The translations under genes and the position numbers were made by a program. The notes beneath the pieces are model-generated. The model saw nothing but the letters and a program-made list of their open reading frames with translations. It ran no database searches and had not been told where the DNA came from. Source: Thermosediminibacterales bacterium (GTDB lineage: Bacteria; Bacillota; Thermosediminibacteria; Koleobacterales; JARRCM01). From it: a stretch of DNA of 64,000 nucleotides. Each line of letters opens with the position of its first letter. Position 1 is the first letter of the stretch. The stretch spans positions 1-64,000 of the forward strand of contig JARRCM010000003.1 of the NCBI GenBank assembly GCA_029982205.1. Reading direction: 5' to 3'. Shown piece by piece: positions 61,129-64,000 of this stretch.

Positions 61129-63810
61129 ATGGGAGAGAGATTAATACTAATTGATGGTAACAGTTTGATTCATAGGGCGTTCCATGCACTTCCTCCTCTA
61201 AGAAATTCTAAGGGAATGCCTACAAATGCAGTGTATGGTTTTACTAACATGCTTTTAAAACTTTTGGATGAGCAGAAACCTGATTATATAGCTGTAGCTT
61301 TTGATAAAAAAGGGCCTACTTTTAGACATGAAGAATTTGACGGGTATAAGGCCCATAGACAGCAGACTCCCGATGAATTGGCCTCCCAGTTTGTTCTGGT
61401 TAAACGGGTTTTAGAGGCTTTTAATATAGAAATTTTTGAAATCGAGGGTTTTGAAGCTGATGATGTTTTAGGTACGATAGCAAAAAAAGGAGAAGAACAG
61501 GGTTTCGAAGTTGTAATAGTGACAGGTGATAAAGATGCTTTACAGCTAATTTCACCTAATATTAATGTATTACTTACACGTAAAGGCATATCAGAAATGG
61601 AACTTTTCGATGAGAAAAAAGTTTTAACCCACTATCAGGTCACGCCAAAACAGATGGTAGATGTTAAAGGCCTTATGGGAGACCCTTCGGATAATATACC
61701 TGGTGTTCCAAAAGTCGGCCAAAAGACGGCCATCAAATTAATAAAAGAGTTTTCTTCAATAGAAAACCTTATGGAAAATATCGACAAAATATCAGGCCAA
61801 GTTCTTAAAAATAATTTGCTGGTCTACAAAGATCAGGCTTTCCTAAGCAAAAAACTTGCTACGATTATACTTGATGTTCCGATTGAGGTAGATTTTGAAA
61901 AATTGAAAACAGCTGATATAAATCAAAATAGTGTCTTAGAGCTTTTTGCCGATCTTGAATTTCATAGTTTGGTTAAAAGATTGAAAACAGATACCCTTAA
62001 AAAACATGATGACAACCCAAATTTCATAATGATATCAAGAACAGATTCTACTAATGAAACTTCTATAAAAGAACTTATTGAAAAAATAAAAAAATGTAAA
62101 AGAATTGTTTTAGAAGTTGAGGGAAATTTGTTAAATCCTATGAAAACTGATATAATCGGCCTTGCTTTTGGCCTGGAGAATGGCGAAACTTTTTATGTTC
62201 CAATTAAGTCTTTAGAACAAATAAAGGTTTTTAAAGGTGTCTTGGAGGATGATACCATAAAAAAAATCGGCCATGATTTGAAATACAGTTATATAACTTT
62301 AAAAAGAAATGGAGTGGAGCTTAAAGGTATTGAATTTGATACAATGATTGCTTCTTATCTCCTTGATCCTTCTCGATCCCACCATCAATTGGAGGATATA
62401 GCTTTAGAAAAGTTGAATATAAAACTTATGTCACGAGAGGAGTTTTTAGGCAAAGGGAAAAACGCTGTAGATATCAAACAAAAAACACTAGAAGAGCTCA
62501 AAAACTACACATGCAGCAGAGTGAATACAATTGCGAAACTTTATAGTGTGCTGTTAAATTTGTTAAACAACAATGATTTGATAAAGTTGTTTACGGAAAT
62601 AGAGATACCTTTAATAGAACCCCTTGCATCTATGGAGCTGAATGGCTTTAATATAGATGTTGATGAATTAAAGCGGTTGTCAAAAATGTTTGGAGAAAAA
62701 CTCGAAAATTTGACTGAGCAAATTTATAGACTTGCAGATGCTGAATTTAATATAAATTCCACTAAACAGCTTGGTGAGATTTTGTTTGAAAAACTTGGTC
62801 TTCCGGCAATAAAAAAAACAAAAACCGGATATTCTACCAGTGCATCAGTATTGGAAGAGCTCCGAGGTCATCATGATATTATAGATAAAATATTAGAATA
62901 CAGAACACTTATGAAATTAAAATCTACATACGTAGATGGCTTGATGGCAGTTATAAATCCTGAGACAGGAAAAGTGCATTCAAGTTTTAATCAAACCATT
63001 ACTTCAACAGGCCGAATAAGCAGCACCGAACCAAACCTACAGAACATACCAACTCGTTTAGAGATCGGCCGTAAAATACGTAAGGTTTTTATTCCTGAAA
63101 ACAGCAATTTATTAGTTTCAGGTGATTATTCTCAAATTGAATTGAGAGTATTGGCTCATATATCAGGTGATCAAAACTTGATTAATGCTTTTGAAAAAGA
63201 CCAGGATATTCATACAATAACTGCTTCAGAAGTTTTCAATGTTCCTGTTGAACAGGTTACTTCAACCATGAGAAACAGGGCAAAAGCCGTTAATTTTGGT
63301 ATTGTGTACGGTATCAGTGATTTTGGCCTTGCTAGAGATTTAAATATAAGTCGTAAAGAAGCTGCAGAATATATTGAAAGCTATTTTAAAAAATATCCTG
63401 GAGTTAGAGATTATCTTCGAGAAGTAGTTGCATCAGCCAAAAGAAACGGGTATGTTAAAACTATATTAAACAGGCGGCGATATCTTCCAGAACTTTACAG
63501 CAGTAACTTTAACCTGCGTTCTTTTGCAGAACGAACAGCAATGAATACTCCGATTCAGGGAAGTGCTGCTGATATTATTAAAATTGCAATGATAAAAATA
63601 TATACGGAATTGAAACAAAAAGGCTATAAGACAAAACTGCTTTTGCAAATTCATGATGAACTTGTATTTGATGTTCCTAAGCAGGAGTTGGAAGAAGTAA
63701 GTAGACTTATAAAAACAAATATGGAAGGCGCAGTTACCCTTGCTGTTCCATTAAAAGTTGATATGAAAATAGGTTCTAACTGGATGGAGATGAAGAAAGT
63801 AAATATATAA
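61129..63810 (+). CDS. polA: DNA polymerase I
   Basis: 893 aa. 5'-3' exonuclease domain (1-290: LILIDGNSLIHRAFHALPPL, GPTFRHEEFDGYKAHRQQTP, VTGDKDALQLI, GDPSDNIPGVPKVGQKTA); a 3'-5' exonuclease-like domain (about 300-470) in which the catalytic DxE is replaced by LEVEG, so proofreading is probably lost as in Bacillus enzymes; polymerase domain with SGDYSQIELRVLAHISGD, NRAKAVNFGIVYGISDFGLA and LLQIHDELVFD. ATG 61129 is 12 bases after AAGGAG; a TTG at 61117 abuts that site and is unlikely. Followed by coaE, as in many Firmicutes. Confidence 0.97.
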   Translation: MGERLILIDGNSLIHRAFHALPPLRNSKGMPTNAVYGFTNMLLKLLDEQKPDYIAVAFDKKGPTFRHEEFDGYKAHRQQTPDELASQFVLVKRVLEAFNIEIFEIEGFEADDVLGTIAKKGEEQGFEVVIVTGDKDALQLISPNINVLLTRKGISEMELFDEKKVLTHYQVTPKQMVDVKGLMGDPSDNIPGVPKVGQKTAIKLIKEFSSIENLMENIDKISGQVLKNNLLVYKDQAFLSKKLATIILDVPIEVDFEKLKTADINQNSVLELFADLEFHSLVKRLKTDTLKKHDDNPNFIMISRTDSTNETSIKELIEKIKKCKRIVLEVEGNLLNPMKTDIIGLAFGLENGETFYVPIKSLEQIKVFKGVLEDDTIKKIGHDLKYSYITLKRNGVELKGIEFDTMIASYLLDPSRSHHQLEDIALEKLNIKLMSREEFLGKGKNAVDIKQKTLEELKNYTCSRVNTIAKLYSVLLNLLNNNDLIKLFTEIEIPLIEPLASMELNGFNIDVDELKRLSKMFGEKLENLTEQIYRLADAEFNINSTKQLGEILFEKLGLPAIKKTKTGYSTSASVLEELRGHHDIIDKILEYRTLMKLKSTYVDGLMAVINPETGKVHSSFNQTITSTGRISSTEPNLQNIPTRLEIGRKIRKVFIPENSNLLVSGDYSQIELRVLAHISGDQNLINAFEKDQDIHTITASEVFNVPVEQVTSTMRNRAKAVNFGIVYGISDFGLARDLNISRKEAAEYIESYFKKYPGVRDYLREVVASAKRNGYVKTILNRRRYLPELYSSNFNLRSFAERTAMNTPIQGSAADIIKIAMIKIYTELKQKGYKTKLLLQIHDELVFDVPKQELEEVSRLIKTNMEGAVTLAVPLKVDMKIGSNWMEMKKVNI

Positions 63811-63822
63811 GGAGGCTTTAAG

Positions 63823-64000
63823 GTGTTTGTGATTGGTCTCACTGGAGGGATTGCCACAGGGAAAAGCCTTATTTCTTCTTATTTAAAAGAAAAAGGTGCC
63901 AGGATTATAGATGCTGATGTTGTTGCAAGAGAAGTTGTTGAAAAAGGCAAACCTGCATTACAGCAATTGGTTCAGAACTTTGGTAGAGAAATATTAAATA
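63823..64000 (+). CDS. coaE: dephospho-CoA kinase, 3' end outside window
   Basis: The first 59 codons of CoaE, which phosphorylates dephospho-CoA in the last step of CoA synthesis. P-loop GLTGGIATGKS (the usual form has S instead of T before GKS), then IIDADVVAREVVEKG, the conserved Asp-Ala-Asp segment. GTG start at 63823 with GGAGGC 7 bases upstream, 12 bases after polA. The gene runs off the window end. Confidence 0.93.
   Translation, partial: MFVIGLTGGIATGKSLISSYLKEKGARIIDADVVAREVVEKGKPALQQLVQNFGREILN

Overview
The window is about 64 kb of low-GC DNA from a spore-forming, anaerobic-type Firmicute. The evidence is spore genes (spoVAC/D/Eb, spoVAEa, sspI, ytrH), AGGAGG-type ribosome sites, frequent GTG/TTG starts, T-box leaders, rho-independent terminators, and a pyruvate kinase carrying the extra C-terminal phosphohistidine-type domain. 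Gene content fits Clostridia of the Thermoanaerobacterales/Thermosediminibacterales kind (for example Tepidanaerobacter-like); the genus is a guess. Almost all of it is chromosomal core and metabolic DNA. I see no prophage, complete insertion sequence, CRISPR array or restriction/defence island.

Layout. 1-2.5 kb: a sugar-type solute-binding protein gene broken by an in-frame TGA, murB, and a selenocysteine tRNA. 2.7-11.4 kb: one giant gene for a GT84-GH189-GH94 cyclic beta-1,2-glucan synthase. 11.4-15.5 kb (mostly minus strand): spoVAC-spoVAD-spoVAEb-DUF1657, sspI, a DUF167 protein, a HypA-like mini-protein and the sporulation pair ytrH/ytrI-like. 15.7-21.9 kb: dipeptidase, YlbF-family and HAD proteins, then PHP-rapZ-yvcK-whiA. 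22-29.8 kb: ytoI-like regulator, dnaE, a small protein, pfkA, pyk.

29.9-40.6 kb is a branched-chain amino acid block: ilvB-ilvN-leuA-leuC-leuD-leuB, a second ilvB, and ilvE. Each of the three units has its own TTGACA-type promoter and T-box leader. By eye the specifier codons read Leu (CTC), Ile (ATC) and Ala/Val (GCC or GTG). The first unit also carries a ykkC-family aptamer, most likely the ppGpp class, with its own terminator upstream of the T box. That unit should therefore read both the stringent alarmone and leucyl-tRNA charging.

40.6-49 kb: a chemoreceptor, an orphan hisC with an attenuator-like leader, spoVAEa, a CBS protein with an ArsB/NhaD-type transporter, and a two-gene envelope cassette (coiled-coil membrane protein plus phosphodiester glycosidase-family protein). 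49.1-56.8 kb: a LacI-type regulator, a PotABCD-like ABC transporter, adenine deaminase and a nucleoside phosphorylase. I read this as a purine or nucleoside uptake-and-salvage locus. The stretch between the binding-protein gene and the deaminase holds what looks like an internally deleted group II intron sitting just after a terminator. 56.9-64 kb: tRNA-Leu(CAA), an XRE regulator divergent from an L,D-transpeptidase, an ECF sigma/anti-sigma pair with a self-type promoter, polA, and the start of coaE at the window edge.

The most interesting points are the tandem alarmone/T-box leader with its two sister T boxes, the reassigned polyamine-type transporter beside purine salvage genes, the intron relic, the zinc-finger-less HypA, and the attenuator-like leader of hisC.
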